DNA of 64,000 bases from Flavobacterium zhairuonense (GTDB lineage Bacteria > Bacteroidota > Bacteroidia > Flavobacteriales > Flavobacteriaceae). The stretch covers positions 124,001-188,000 of the forward strand of contig NZ_SJSY01000073.1 of assembly GCF_004352915.1 (NCBI RefSeq). Direction: 5' to 3'. The notes under the pieces are model-generated. The model saw nothing but the letters and a program-made list of their open reading frames with translations. It ran no database searches and was not told where the DNA came from. Every line of letters starts with the position of its first letter. Position 1 is the stretch's first letter. Below, piece after piece: positions 34,560 through 43,132 of the stretch. Position numbers and translations under genes: made by a program.

Positions 34560-35696
34560 TTATTTTAAAGCTTTTTGAATGTCTTTTTCAAACAGTGTTT
34601 TATCAAGATTGTAAAAATCTCTAAAATCTTGTTCACTTGTTTGTCCTGAAAACGGAGCGTAATAGTGCATTTTTTGTTCTTTTTCTTGCCAACCGTGATT
34701 TCTCCACAGCAAGACATATGATATTTTGTAATCGCCAATGGCTTTGTTTAAAGTTCCTGTCCACCATTTAGGATCTGGAATTGCTTCATAACCAGCCTCG
34801 GCAATGGCGATTAATTTGTGTTTTTCTGAACCAATTTCGTTTAAAACTTTAAGTTGCCTCTGAACTTCATCAATGAATTTTTTGCCGTTTTTGTCATCAT
34901 TGTTTTGATAACTGTCAAAACTCAAAATATCGGCATAATTGTCGCCGGGATAACTCGCAAGAAAATCTTCTTTTGTGCTAAAACTGCTTGTGTTGTAAAT
35001 GTAAATTAAGTTGTGAACGCCCTTATTTTGAAGGTATTCAAAAGTGAATTTCCATAAAGCTTTGAATTCTTCAGGCGTACAATTCCCTTTTCCCCACCAA
35101 AACCAGCCTCCAGTAAGTTCGTGATAAGGTCTAAAAAGTATCGGAATGTTTTTTCCATTTTTATCTTTTAAAGACAAAAAGAAATTAGAGGCTTTGTCCA
35201 GCCAAGAAGTAAATTTTTTATGATTTTCGCCGCCAGGCAAAATGGTTTTTATTGCATTTGGGGTATTGTCCCAAGCATTTTTTCCGGTTGCAGGATTGTC
35301 AAAATGCCAGCTTATTGTCGAAATTCCTCCACGTTCATTTGCTTGTTTTATGTATTGTTTCATTTTGTCAAAAGGAACTCCGTCGATATTTTTAGAATCG
35401 TCTTTTTCCAAACCTGCAATATCCCATCCATAAACTGCTGGATAATCTCCCGCTGTTTCTTTTACATCACTTCGGCCGTTTTCATACTTCCAGTTTACGC
35501 CATAAGCAAGGTCGTCTTGATGTCCGAAAAGGTACCCTTTTTGAATCAATTGGTTTAGTTTTTTGAATAACAAAACCGTTTCAGGTGTCGCTTTTTTATC
35601 TGAAAGTGACAAATTAGTATTACTTACAATACTTTTTGAAGAGCATGAAGTTCCTATAATTACAGTTATAAAGACAGCAAGTACGTTTTTTTTCAT
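34560..35696 (-). CDS. GH26 beta-mannanase, predicted periplasm-facing lipoprotein
   Basis: 378 residues from the ATG at 35696; the longer frame opens with GTG at 35720 and would spoil the signal peptide. Lipobox IGTSC with Cys18, followed by SSKSIVS, which lacks the acidic export signal seen in the other GH26 protein. Catalytic Glu193 (RPYHELTGGWFWWG) and Glu300 (LIAIAEAGYEA). First gene of the symporter-GH130-epimerase operon. By analogy with the paired GH26 enzymes of Bacteroides (surface endo-mannanase, periplasmic mannobiose-forming enzyme) this would be the periplasmic member that supplies mannobiose. Location and exo-mode are inference. Confidence 0.9.
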   Translation of the reverse strand: MKKNVLAVFITVIIGTSCSSKSIVSNTNLSLSDKKATPETVLLFKKLNQLIQKGYLFGHQDDLAYGVNWKYENGRSDVKETAGDYPAVYGWDIAGLEKDDSKNIDGVPFDKMKQYIKQANERGGISTISWHFDNPATGKNAWDNTPNAIKTILPGGENHKKFTSWLDKASNFFLSLKDKNGKNIPILFRPYHELTGGWFWWGKGNCTPEEFKALWKFTFEYLQNKGVHNLIYIYNTSSFSTKEDFLASYPGDNYADILSFDSYQNNDDKNGKKFIDEVQRQLKVLNEIGSEKHKLIAIAEAGYEAIPDPKWWTGTLNKAIGDYKISYVLLWRNHGWQEKEQKMHYYAPFSGQTSEQDFRDFYNLDKTLFEKDIQKALK

Positions 35697-35965
35697 TTGG
35701 TTTTTTTGTGTAATCTGCACAGAATTAGGTTTTGAAAGCGTGATTTTTGCAGTGCAAATTTCAATCTATAATTCGGCATTGTTTTCTAGATAAAATTATT
35801 AAAACTATAAAAAGATATTCTATAAAAAATGATTAATGTTTATTATTAATAGGGTTTTTATAAAATTGATAATTCTATTTTTCAAAGATAATTGGATGTT
35901 TATTCTGTAATTAATATTATTTTATCAATTATATATCATATTATTGCAAACAAAAAATGACCTAT

Positions 35966-35979
35966 TATTTCATGAAATA
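35966..35979. promoter_or_regulatory. 14-bp palindrome just upstream of the AraC gene
   Basis: TATTTCATGAAATA, perfectly self-complementary, ends ten bases before the AraC start codon. It could be an autoregulatory site or simple leader structure. The rest of the 293-base divergent gap with the GH26 operon is AT-rich; a lone minus-strand -7 box TATCTTTG lies at 35890-35883. Confidence 0.35.
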
Positions 35980-35989
35980 GTTTTAAGAT

Positions 35990-36868
35990 ATGAGCAACGC
36001 TAAAAATTTTTATAGAGAAATCGCGCCGCTTTCGGCTGGAGATAGTTTTTTGGTTTTTGATAGAGTTAAAGATAGTTTTGATTTTCCGGTTCATTATCAT
36101 CCGGAATTTGAGATCAATTTTATCTTGAACGGAAAAGGAGTGAAGCGTGTTGTTGGCGATAATATTGAAGAAATCGACAATGTTGAATTGGTTTTAATTG
36201 GCCCAAATTTATATCACGGATGGGAACTGAATAAATGTACTAGCAAAAAAATCCACGAAATCACGATACAGTTTCATAATGATTTGTTTCATGAATCTTT
36301 GCTTTCGAGACGAATCATGAATCCGATCCGAGATATGTTTAACAGGTCTATTCACGGGATTCTTTTTTCAAAAAAAACAGCCGAAGAATTGACGCCAAGG
36401 CTTGTGAGGCTTTCTAAATTGGATGGAATGGATTATTTTTTGGAAATCACTTCCTTATTATATGATTTAGCAAATTCCAGAAATCAGCGTTTGCTTTCTA
36501 CGTATACAGTAGATTATGATACGTTTGATGATTATGATAAAATGAAGTTGGTTTATGAATATGTTCAGAAAAACTTTGCCGATAAAATCACATTAGAAGA
36601 TGCTGCAAATGTGGCAAGCATGTCTATAATTTCATTTAACCGATTTATTAAAAAACGCACCGGAAAAACTTTTGTCAATTATATTAATGATATCCGAATA
36701 GGATATGCGGCACGATGGCTTGTTGAGAAAGATATGAGTGTTTCTGAAGTCGCTTTTAAATCTGGTTTCAATAATATCGCCAACTTCAATCGCAGTTTTA
36801 AGGCTACAAAAAATTGTACTCCTAGTCAATATCGCGAAGAATTTTCGGGATTGAAACGTATTTTATAA
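35990..36868 (+). CDS. AraC-family regulator of the mannan locus
   Basis: 292 residues. N-terminal cupin-type sensor (about 20-100: FPVHYHPEFEINFILNGKGVKRVVGD, LVLIGPNLYHGWEL), a linker, and a C-terminal double helix-turn-helix (about 185-285: FADKITLEDAANVASMSIIS, RTGKTFVNYINDIRIGYAA, VSEVAFKSGFNNIANFNRSF, CTPSQYREEF). Cytosolic. The sugar-pocket histidines HYHPE suggest direct sensing of a small sugar. Located between the divergent GH26/symporter operon and susC, it is well placed to control both arms; this differs from the hybrid two-component or SusR regulators more often found at such loci. Confidence 0.88.
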   Translation: MSNAKNFYREIAPLSAGDSFLVFDRVKDSFDFPVHYHPEFEINFILNGKGVKRVVGDNIEEIDNVELVLIGPNLYHGWELNKCTSKKIHEITIQFHNDLFHESLLSRRIMNPIRDMFNRSIHGILFSKKTAEELTPRLVRLSKLDGMDYFLEITSLLYDLANSRNQRLLSTYTVDYDTFDDYDKMKLVYEYVQKNFADKITLEDAANVASMSIISFNRFIKKRTGKTFVNYINDIRIGYAARWLVEKDMSVSEVAFKSGFNNIANFNRSFKATKNCTPSQYREEFSGLKRIL

Positions 36869-36902
36869 TGATACTTTTTTTTCACAAACAAATATTATTT
36901 TT

Positions 36903-36933
36903 AACGAAATCGTTTGCTTTTGGCAAATTCGTT
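36903..36933 (+). terminator. Possible terminator hairpin after the AraC gene
   Basis: AACGAA/TTCGTT and TTTGC/GCAAA pair with a 4-base bulge, followed by a T-rich stretch. Weak. The remaining 312-base gap to susC is AT-rich and contains the promoter described next plus the palindrome ATCATT-A-AATGAT (37045-37057), a possible operator. Confidence 0.35.
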
Positions 36934-37071
36934 CATTTTTATTTATAAGAAGTGCTTATTAAAAGGGCGCTATTGCGAAAAATGCAATTAATGTTTGTTT
37001 TTATTTTCATATATGTTTTTTTAAGGAGATATAGTAAAAATATTATCATTAAATGATATAATATTATCGAT

Positions 37072-37098
37072 TTGATGTTTTGTTCTGTTATAGATTTG
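37072..37098 (+). promoter_or_regulatory. Candidate promoter of susC
   Basis: TTG (37072-37074), 16 bases, TAGATTTG (37091-37098), a full -7 match with slightly short spacing, giving a leader of about 75 bases. Spacing equals that before the CE2 gene. Confidence 0.5.
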
Positions 37099-37180
37099 TT
37101 AAATAATTTAGAAAATAAATCACACCCTTTTTATTACTTAATTATGAGTAAAACAAATTTAAACTAACCAAACATTTATT

Positions 37181-40100
37181 ATGAAAAAACTAATGACTAA
37201 CTTTATTCATTGGAATGCTAACCACAGAGCAGTTCCTTTGATTTTATTCTTGTTACTGACTAGTAATTTTATTACTGCTCAGGTAAAAATATCAGGAGTA
37301 GTTTCTGATGACAAGGGATTGACCATTCCTGGGGCCAACATTTCTGTTGTTGGCACAAAAACTACTGCCTCAACAGATTTTGATGGTAAATACACGATAG
37401 ACGCTCCTGCAAACGGAGCTTTATTAGTTTCATTTATTGGATTTGATTCTCAAAAAATAGCTATTGGCGGCAGAACAAAAATCAATGTTACACTGCAATC
37501 TAGTTCAGAAGATTTAAAAGAGGTAGTTGTAATTGGTTACGGAACTCAGAAAAAGAAAGACGTAAACGGTGCAATATCTTCAGTAAAATCAACAGATATT
37601 GAAAATTTAAAACAAGTTTCTATAGACCAGATGCTTCAGGGTAAAGCGGCTGGGGTTTCGGTAACAAACAACTCAGGACAGCCTGGAGGTGCGGCTTCTG
37701 TAAGAGTTCGTGGAACTACTTCTATTACAGGAACAAACGAGCCTTTGTATGTAATTGATGGTGTGCCAATTTCTGGAGATGCAACTGGAAAATCAACAAG
37801 TGGTCAGACTTTGGCAGGAAAAGATGGTTTTTCTTCTTCAGGAGGAAGTGGAAATAATGCAATGAGCCCACTTTCTATGATTAATCCAAATGACATTGAA
37901 TCTATGGATATTTTGAAAGATGCTTCTGCAACAGCAATCTATGGATCTAGAGGTGCAAATGGTGTAATCATTATCACGACTAAACAAGGTAAAAAAGGAA
38001 CAGGAAAAGTATCTTATGAAAACTATACTTCATTTGCTACTGTTGCAAATAAATTAGACGTTTTGACTTTGCCTGAATATGCGACTTTAAAAACAAATTT
38101 GGCGAAATTATGGGGCTTCCAAACGCGTCAGGAATTTTCTCATCCTGAATTGTTAGGACCTGGAACGAATTGGCAAGATGAGGTTTACAGAACAGCAATT
38201 TCAAACAGCCATCAGTTATCGTTTTCTGGTGCGAAAGATGGAACAAGCTACTATTTGTCTGGAAGTTATTTAGATAACGAAGGAACTATCATCAACTCTG
38301 GTTTAAAAAGATATACAGTAAGATTGAATTTAGATTCTAAAATCAAATCTTGGTTGAGAGTTGGAGGAAACCTTACAGGTGGTATCACAAATGAAAGAAT
38401 TACAGTAAACCAAAGTTTCTCTGGTTTGATTTCAAATACTTTATTGCAGTCGCCTGATATTCCAGTTAGAAATGTAGATGGAACTTTTGCCGGACCACCG
38501 ACATCAGAACAAAGTGTTACGTATTATAATCCAGTTGCTGAAGCTTTAACTAGAGATAATAAATTGATTAGAAAAAATTTCCTTGGAAATGTATATGCTG
38601 AGGCTGAAATTGTTAAGGGTTTGAAATACCGTATCGAGTTAGCTGCAAATACTGAGTTTTCTGAAAATGACGATTTTAGACCATCGTACAAATGGGGAAG
38701 CCAGACCAATTTATTAGCCGATCTTGATGTAAGAAGACAAAATTGGTATTCTACAAACATCAAAAATTTATTGACTTACGATAAAACTATTGGGAAGCAT
38801 AAATTCACAGTTTTAGCTGGTCAGGAAGCTAACGATTCTCATTGGGAAGGTTTGATTGCATCAGCGCAAGGCTTCAAAACCAATTCAATTCATACAATTA
38901 ATTTAGCTGATGTAGATAATAATACAGTTACTCAATATAAAGGTAGCGCATCACTTTCGTCTCTTTTTGCTCGTATTATTTATGATTTCAATGATAAATA
39001 TAGTATTACAGCTTCGATCAGACAGGACGTTTCGTCTAAATTTGACCCAACTACAGACAATCAAAAAGGTGTTTTCAATGCGATTTCTGGTTCTTGGAGA
39101 TTATCTAGCGAGCCTTTTATGGAAGGAACACGCAAATATATTGACAATATTAAATTTAGAATTGGTTACGGAGAAACTGGAAATCAGCAAATTCCAAACA
39201 ACAGTTATTCTGCAATGTTAGGAACTCAAAATTCAGGATTAGGAAGCGGATTTTTACCGTCAAATTATCCAAATCCAAATTTAGTTTGGGAATCATTAAA
39301 CCAAACCAATATTGGTATCGACTTTACTTTGTTTGACAGCAAACTTTCTGCAAGTTTTGATGTTTATGATAAAAAATCAGAAGGTTTCTTGTTTCAAGTG
39401 CCATTGCCACTTTACTTAACTGGAGGTGGAGGTCAATACGGAGGAGTTTCTGCACCTTATTCTAATTTAGGTACAATGAGCAACAAAGGTTTTGATTTGA
39501 CTCTTGGCTATGATTTGAGATCTACAGGAAATTTCAATTGGAATGCTTCAATGGTGGTTTCTCATTACAAAAATAATTTGGATGAAATCGCAAACGGAAT
39601 CGTTTTGACTCAAGAGGTTAATACAAATGGATATCAACCAGTTGTTGTTACTAATACTACAGTTGGAAATCCAATTGGTTTGTTCTACGGATATAAAACA
39701 GACGGAATTTTTAAAGATCAAGCAGTTTTAGATAAAGCGCCGCTTCAATTTGGGCAGGCTGTTGGAACTGGAGCCGGAGAAACTTCACTTGGAGATGTAA
39801 AATATGTTGATGTAAATGGCGATGGAAAAATTGATGCTGCTGATAAAACTTTCATCGGAAATCCGCATCCAAAATTCACTTACGGTTTTACAAATAATTT
39901 CAAGTATAAAAATGTAGATCTTTCTATCTTCCTTCAGGGATCATACGGAAATGATGTTATGAACTTGACGAAAAGAGCAGGAACAACTAATGCTTCTTTG
40001 TATGACAACCAATTAGTTGATGCAATGGATTATTATTCTTCTACAAACACGGCAAGTAATAATCCAAGACCACTTGCTGATGCTTCAAATACTAACTTGC

Positions 40101-40372
40101 TGATTTCTGACCGTTATGTTGAAGATGGTTCTTATTTGAGAATTCAAAACGTTACGCTAGGATATTCTTTGCCACAGGATGTTATTTCAAAATATAAAAT
40201 TTCAAGATTAAGATTATACGGATCTGCTCAAAATTTATACACGTTTACTAAATATTCAGGTTACGATCCAGAGATTGGTTCATTTAATCAAAATGTGCTT
40301 TTATCAGGAATTGACAACGGAAGATATCCAATTGCAAGAACGTTTTTAGTTGGTCTTAACTTAGAATTTTAA
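37181..40372 (+). CDS. SusC-like TonB-dependent outer membrane transporter
   Basis: 1063 residues. Signal peptide (to ITAQ, about residue 34), carboxypeptidase-like beta domain (VKISGVVSDDKGLTIPGANI ... VNVTLQSS-type end), plug domain starting at LKEVVVIGYGTQKKKDVNGA with the characteristic LRIRG-like RVRGTTSITGTNEPLYVIDG and ATAIYGSRGANGVIIITTK, then a 22-strand barrel ending in LEF. Imports oligosaccharides of the mannan target across the outer membrane with TonB energy, forming a complex with the SusD-like protein encoded 13 bases downstream. No FecR/anti-sigma extension. Confidence 0.95.
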   Translation: MKKLMTNFIHWNANHRAVPLILFLLLTSNFITAQVKISGVVSDDKGLTIPGANISVVGTKTTASTDFDGKYTIDAPANGALLVSFIGFDSQKIAIGGRTKINVTLQSSSEDLKEVVVIGYGTQKKKDVNGAISSVKSTDIENLKQVSIDQMLQGKAAGVSVTNNSGQPGGAASVRVRGTTSITGTNEPLYVIDGVPISGDATGKSTSGQTLAGKDGFSSSGGSGNNAMSPLSMINPNDIESMDILKDASATAIYGSRGANGVIIITTKQGKKGTGKVSYENYTSFATVANKLDVLTLPEYATLKTNLAKLWGFQTRQEFSHPELLGPGTNWQDEVYRTAISNSHQLSFSGAKDGTSYYLSGSYLDNEGTIINSGLKRYTVRLNLDSKIKSWLRVGGNLTGGITNERITVNQSFSGLISNTLLQSPDIPVRNVDGTFAGPPTSEQSVTYYNPVAEALTRDNKLIRKNFLGNVYAEAEIVKGLKYRIELAANTEFSENDDFRPSYKWGSQTNLLADLDVRRQNWYSTNIKNLLTYDKTIGKHKFTVLAGQEANDSHWEGLIASAQGFKTNSIHTINLADVDNNTVTQYKGSASLSSLFARIIYDFNDKYSITASIRQDVSSKFDPTTDNQKGVFNAISGSWRLSSEPFMEGTRKYIDNIKFRIGYGETGNQQIPNNSYSAMLGTQNSGLGSGFLPSNYPNPNLVWESLNQTNIGIDFTLFDSKLSASFDVYDKKSEGFLFQVPLPLYLTGGGGQYGGVSAPYSNLGTMSNKGFDLTLGYDLRSTGNFNWNASMVVSHYKNNLDEIANGIVLTQEVNTNGYQPVVVTNTTVGNPIGLFYGYKTDGIFKDQAVLDKAPLQFGQAVGTGAGETSLGDVKYVDVNGDGKIDAADKTFIGNPHPKFTYGFTNNFKYKNVDLSIFLQGSYGNDVMNLTKRAGTTNASLYDNQLVDAMDYYSSTNTASNNPRPLADASNTNLLISDRYVEDGSYLRIQNVTLGYSLPQDVISKYKISRLRLYGSAQNLYTFTKYSGYDPEIGSFNQNVLLSGIDNGRYPIARTFLVGLNLEF

Positions 40373-40385
40373 AAATTAAAAAAAA

Positions 40386-41984
40386 ATGAAAAAGAAATCT
40401 TTTTTAAATAGATATAGTTTGCTTTTAATAGCAACAGCATTTCTGACTTTTGCGTCATGTTCAGATGATTTTACAGACAGACCTTCTGAAGATGGAATAA
40501 GTTTGGATTCATATTACAGCACAAACGATCAGGTTTCATCTGCAACAAATGGTATGTACAGCAGAACTTGGTTTCAAATGTATAACAAGTTTTGGTGGGC
40601 TCTTGAAGTAGGTTCTGGAAACATGTATTCTGGTTCTCCTGACGTAAGCGGATTAAGAACATTTTCACTAAACGGGAGTGATCCTGAGCTAGTAAACGGT
40701 TGGTCGTCATTATGGGCAAATGTGCAACAGTCTAATATGATTATTAACTTTTTGGCTGCTAGAGTAGGTCCAGACGTTGATAAAACAGTTTTGGACAATA
40801 CAGTTGGAGAAGCTTACTTTATGAGAGCTACGGCTTATTTTGATTTGGTAAGGCTTTGGGGTCCAGTGCCAATTATCGAAAACCCGCTTGATTATACAAG
40901 CAATCCTTATGTAAATACAAATACAGTTGCTGATATTTATAAATTAATCACAATGGATTATTTAAAAGCAATTGAATTGTTGGCTACTAAAACTAGAGGA
41001 ACTAATTATGCTAATAATGGACACGTTTCTAAAGGTTCTGCAAGGGCAATGTTGGCTAAAGTGTATTTATACCAAAAAGATTATGCAAATGCAAAAGCAA
41101 TGGCAGAAGCTGTAATCAGTAGCGGAGAATTTAAATTGTTAGGAGGTGATCAATTGCCAACGAAAAGTTTTGGCGATTTGTTTACTTATCCAAACAATAA
41201 TAACGAAGAATCTATTTTTGCTATTCAATGGAAAGGCGACGGAGCTTATGGTTCTGCAAACAACTGTAACACACAGTTTGGATTCCAAGATGGGACTTTG
41301 TCTACATCAAATGCTTCTTATGCAGGAGTTTTTGGTCCAAGCCAAGAAGTGCTTCTTTCTTTATATGGAGCAGGAGATTTGAGAAAACATGAAACAGTTA
41401 TGGTAGGCGGGGATTCTTATCCAAATATCAAAACTACTCAAGGTATTGGTTTTACAGTTCCAACTGGAAAAGATTTGGCTCAGGCATCTGGTGGTGGAAT
41501 TAAAAAATACTGTATTGGTATTGTAAACGGAAGTGCTACCGGTCAAGCCGATGCATGGGCGATGATGGATAATAATACATATGTGATGCGTTATGCTGAG
41601 TTGCTTCTTATTCACGCTGAAGCAGTTTTAGGAGCAAATGCAAGTACTACAGATGCTAGCGCTTTAAGCTCAATTAATGCTGTGAGAAAGAGAGCAGGTT
41701 TGGCAAATTTAACGTCAATTACTTTTGATGATATCTTTTTAGAAAGAAGAAAAGAATTGTGTTTTGAAGGTGATTATTGGTTTGATCTAGGCCGTATTGA
41801 CAAAAACAAAGCTATCGCAATTATGTCGGCTCAAAATAGAGGAGACAGATATGGCGAACGTCATTATACGCCAGTTTATAGTGAAGATCATGCAACAAAT
41901 GACTTCTATATGGACTATCCGGACAATGAGGTGGCTAAAAATCCTAAGTTATTGCAAGCGCCAGTTCCGTACACTTTTAAATAA
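40386..41984 (+). CDS. SusD-like surface glycan-binding lipoprotein
   Basis: 532 residues. Lipobox TFASC with Cys25 followed by SDDF, an acidic export signal that puts it on the cell surface. TPR-rich SusD fold: PSEDGISLDSYYSTNDQVSS, GEAYFMRATAYFDLVRLWGPVP, VSKGSARAMLAKVYLYQKDY, YVMRYAELLLIHAEAVL and the C-terminal FLERRKELCFEGDYWFDLGR. Acts as the lid and glycan receptor of the SusC pore. Glycan specificity cannot be read directly, but neighbours point to mannan. Confidence 0.95.
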   Translation: MKKKSFLNRYSLLLIATAFLTFASCSDDFTDRPSEDGISLDSYYSTNDQVSSATNGMYSRTWFQMYNKFWWALEVGSGNMYSGSPDVSGLRTFSLNGSDPELVNGWSSLWANVQQSNMIINFLAARVGPDVDKTVLDNTVGEAYFMRATAYFDLVRLWGPVPIIENPLDYTSNPYVNTNTVADIYKLITMDYLKAIELLATKTRGTNYANNGHVSKGSARAMLAKVYLYQKDYANAKAMAEAVISSGEFKLLGGDQLPTKSFGDLFTYPNNNNEESIFAIQWKGDGAYGSANNCNTQFGFQDGTLSTSNASYAGVFGPSQEVLLSLYGAGDLRKHETVMVGGDSYPNIKTTQGIGFTVPTGKDLAQASGGGIKKYCIGIVNGSATGQADAWAMMDNNTYVMRYAELLLIHAEAVLGANASTTDASALSSINAVRKRAGLANLTSITFDDIFLERRKELCFEGDYWFDLGRIDKNKAIAIMSAQNRGDRYGERHYTPVYSEDHATNDFYMDYPDNEVAKNPKLLQAPVPYTFK

Positions 41985-42004
41985 TTACTTAAAATTTGAC
42001 AATT

Positions 42005-43039
42005 ATGAAAAATATAAAAATAAAATACCTTTTGCCTTTTATCATGGCATTTATGGTGCTGGGAGTGTTTTCATCTTGTAGTAATGATGAAGCTTCAAGT
42101 AGTGGAGGTGGTCCTGTAATTACAAGCGTATCATTATCTAAAGAAGGGACTTTGGTTCCGGTAACGGTTGGTGATCCTAAAAATTACTATATCATTCAAG
42201 GAACTGGGCTTTCGACTGTTTCAAAAATCTATTTTAATGATTTTGATACCTATTTCAATCCAACATTAGTGACAGATACTGCAATATTTGTATTGATTGA
42301 TGAGAAAACGCCTTATGCAAATTCTAGCAATAAATTAAAGCTGGTTACTAAGCAAGGGACGGTTTTATACGACTTTGTGGTGGCGCCACCAACGCCAAAA
42401 TTCAACAGCTATAATTCAATTAATGCGGCTGCTGGTGACATTGTAACAGTTTATGGTGATTATTTCTTGAATCCAACAGTAAAAGTTGGTACAATTGATG
42501 TGCCGGTTATTTCTTCTACATTGACAGAAATTAAGTTTAAAATGCCAGCAAATGCTACAGACAAATATGTGACTGTAACAAATATTTCAGGTTCTACAAC
42601 TTCTGAAGAGGCTGTTGGGTCAGCTTTATATGATGATATCTTGCAAGGAGATGCTGGACACTGGATGTGGAACGGCGCAGATACTTTTGACACAAATTTC
42701 AAAGACGATAAAGTTCAAGGTGAAGCTGCAATTAAATTTGTTTTTGGAGGATGGAATGGAGCAGATATGAAGTTTAATTCGAGAGATATTTCAAAATATA
42801 AAGCATTCAGAGTAAAAGTGAAGAGTGTTTCGACGAATACTGCCGCAAGTGTGATATTTGTTTTTGGAGGTTGGGCGTATCAAATCAAAAAAACAATAAC
42901 ATCGCAATGGACAACAATTGAGATTCCGTTCTCTGATATTGGAAATCCAACAACTTTCGATCAGTTGACGCTTCAAGAATCAGGAAATTTTGGTGGCAAC
43001 ACAATTCTTATGGATGACATGGGATTTGTTTTGAAATAG
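42005..43039 (+). CDS. IPT/TIG-domain surface glycan-binding lipoprotein (SusE position)
   Basis: 344 residues from the ATG at 42005; a TTG nine bases upstream is unnecessary. Lipobox FSSC with Cys25, followed by SNDEASS, acidic as in the SusD protein. Two IPT/TIG-type domains (ITSVSLSKEGTLVPVTVGD; NAAAGDIVTVYGDYFLNPTV) lead to a C-terminal domain with jelly-roll character (DILQGDAGHWMWNG, SRDISKYKAFRVKVKS, WTTIEIPFSDIG, NTILMDDMGFVL). This stalk-plus-binding-domain plan is that of surface glycan-binding proteins encoded after SusD. No enzyme motif. Probably binds mannan; the aromatic residues of the last domain are candidates for the site. Confidence 0.85.
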   Translation: MKNIKIKYLLPFIMAFMVLGVFSSCSNDEASSSGGGPVITSVSLSKEGTLVPVTVGDPKNYYIIQGTGLSTVSKIYFNDFDTYFNPTLVTDTAIFVLIDEKTPYANSSNKLKLVTKQGTVLYDFVVAPPTPKFNSYNSINAAAGDIVTVYGDYFLNPTVKVGTIDVPVISSTLTEIKFKMPANATDKYVTVTNISGSTTSEEAVGSALYDDILQGDAGHWMWNGADTFDTNFKDDKVQGEAAIKFVFGGWNGADMKFNSRDISKYKAFRVKVKSVSTNTAASVIFVFGGWAYQIKKTITSQWTTIEIPFSDIGNPTTFDQLTLQESGNFGGNTILMDDMGFVLK

Positions 43040-43068
43040 TAAGCAGTAATTTGGTTTGAGTTTTGTTG

Positions 43069-43108
43069 AAATATTCCCTAATTAAATGATTAGGGAATAT
43101 TTTTTTTA
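43069..43108 (+). terminator. Terminator between the glycan-binding protein and GH27
   Basis: Stem of 13 bp (AATATTCCCTAAT with its complement at 43089-43101), 6-base loop, eight T's. It lies inside the plus-strand gene run. Confidence 0.88.
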
Positions 43109-43132
43109 GAATAATTAATTAGAAGTTTTAAA

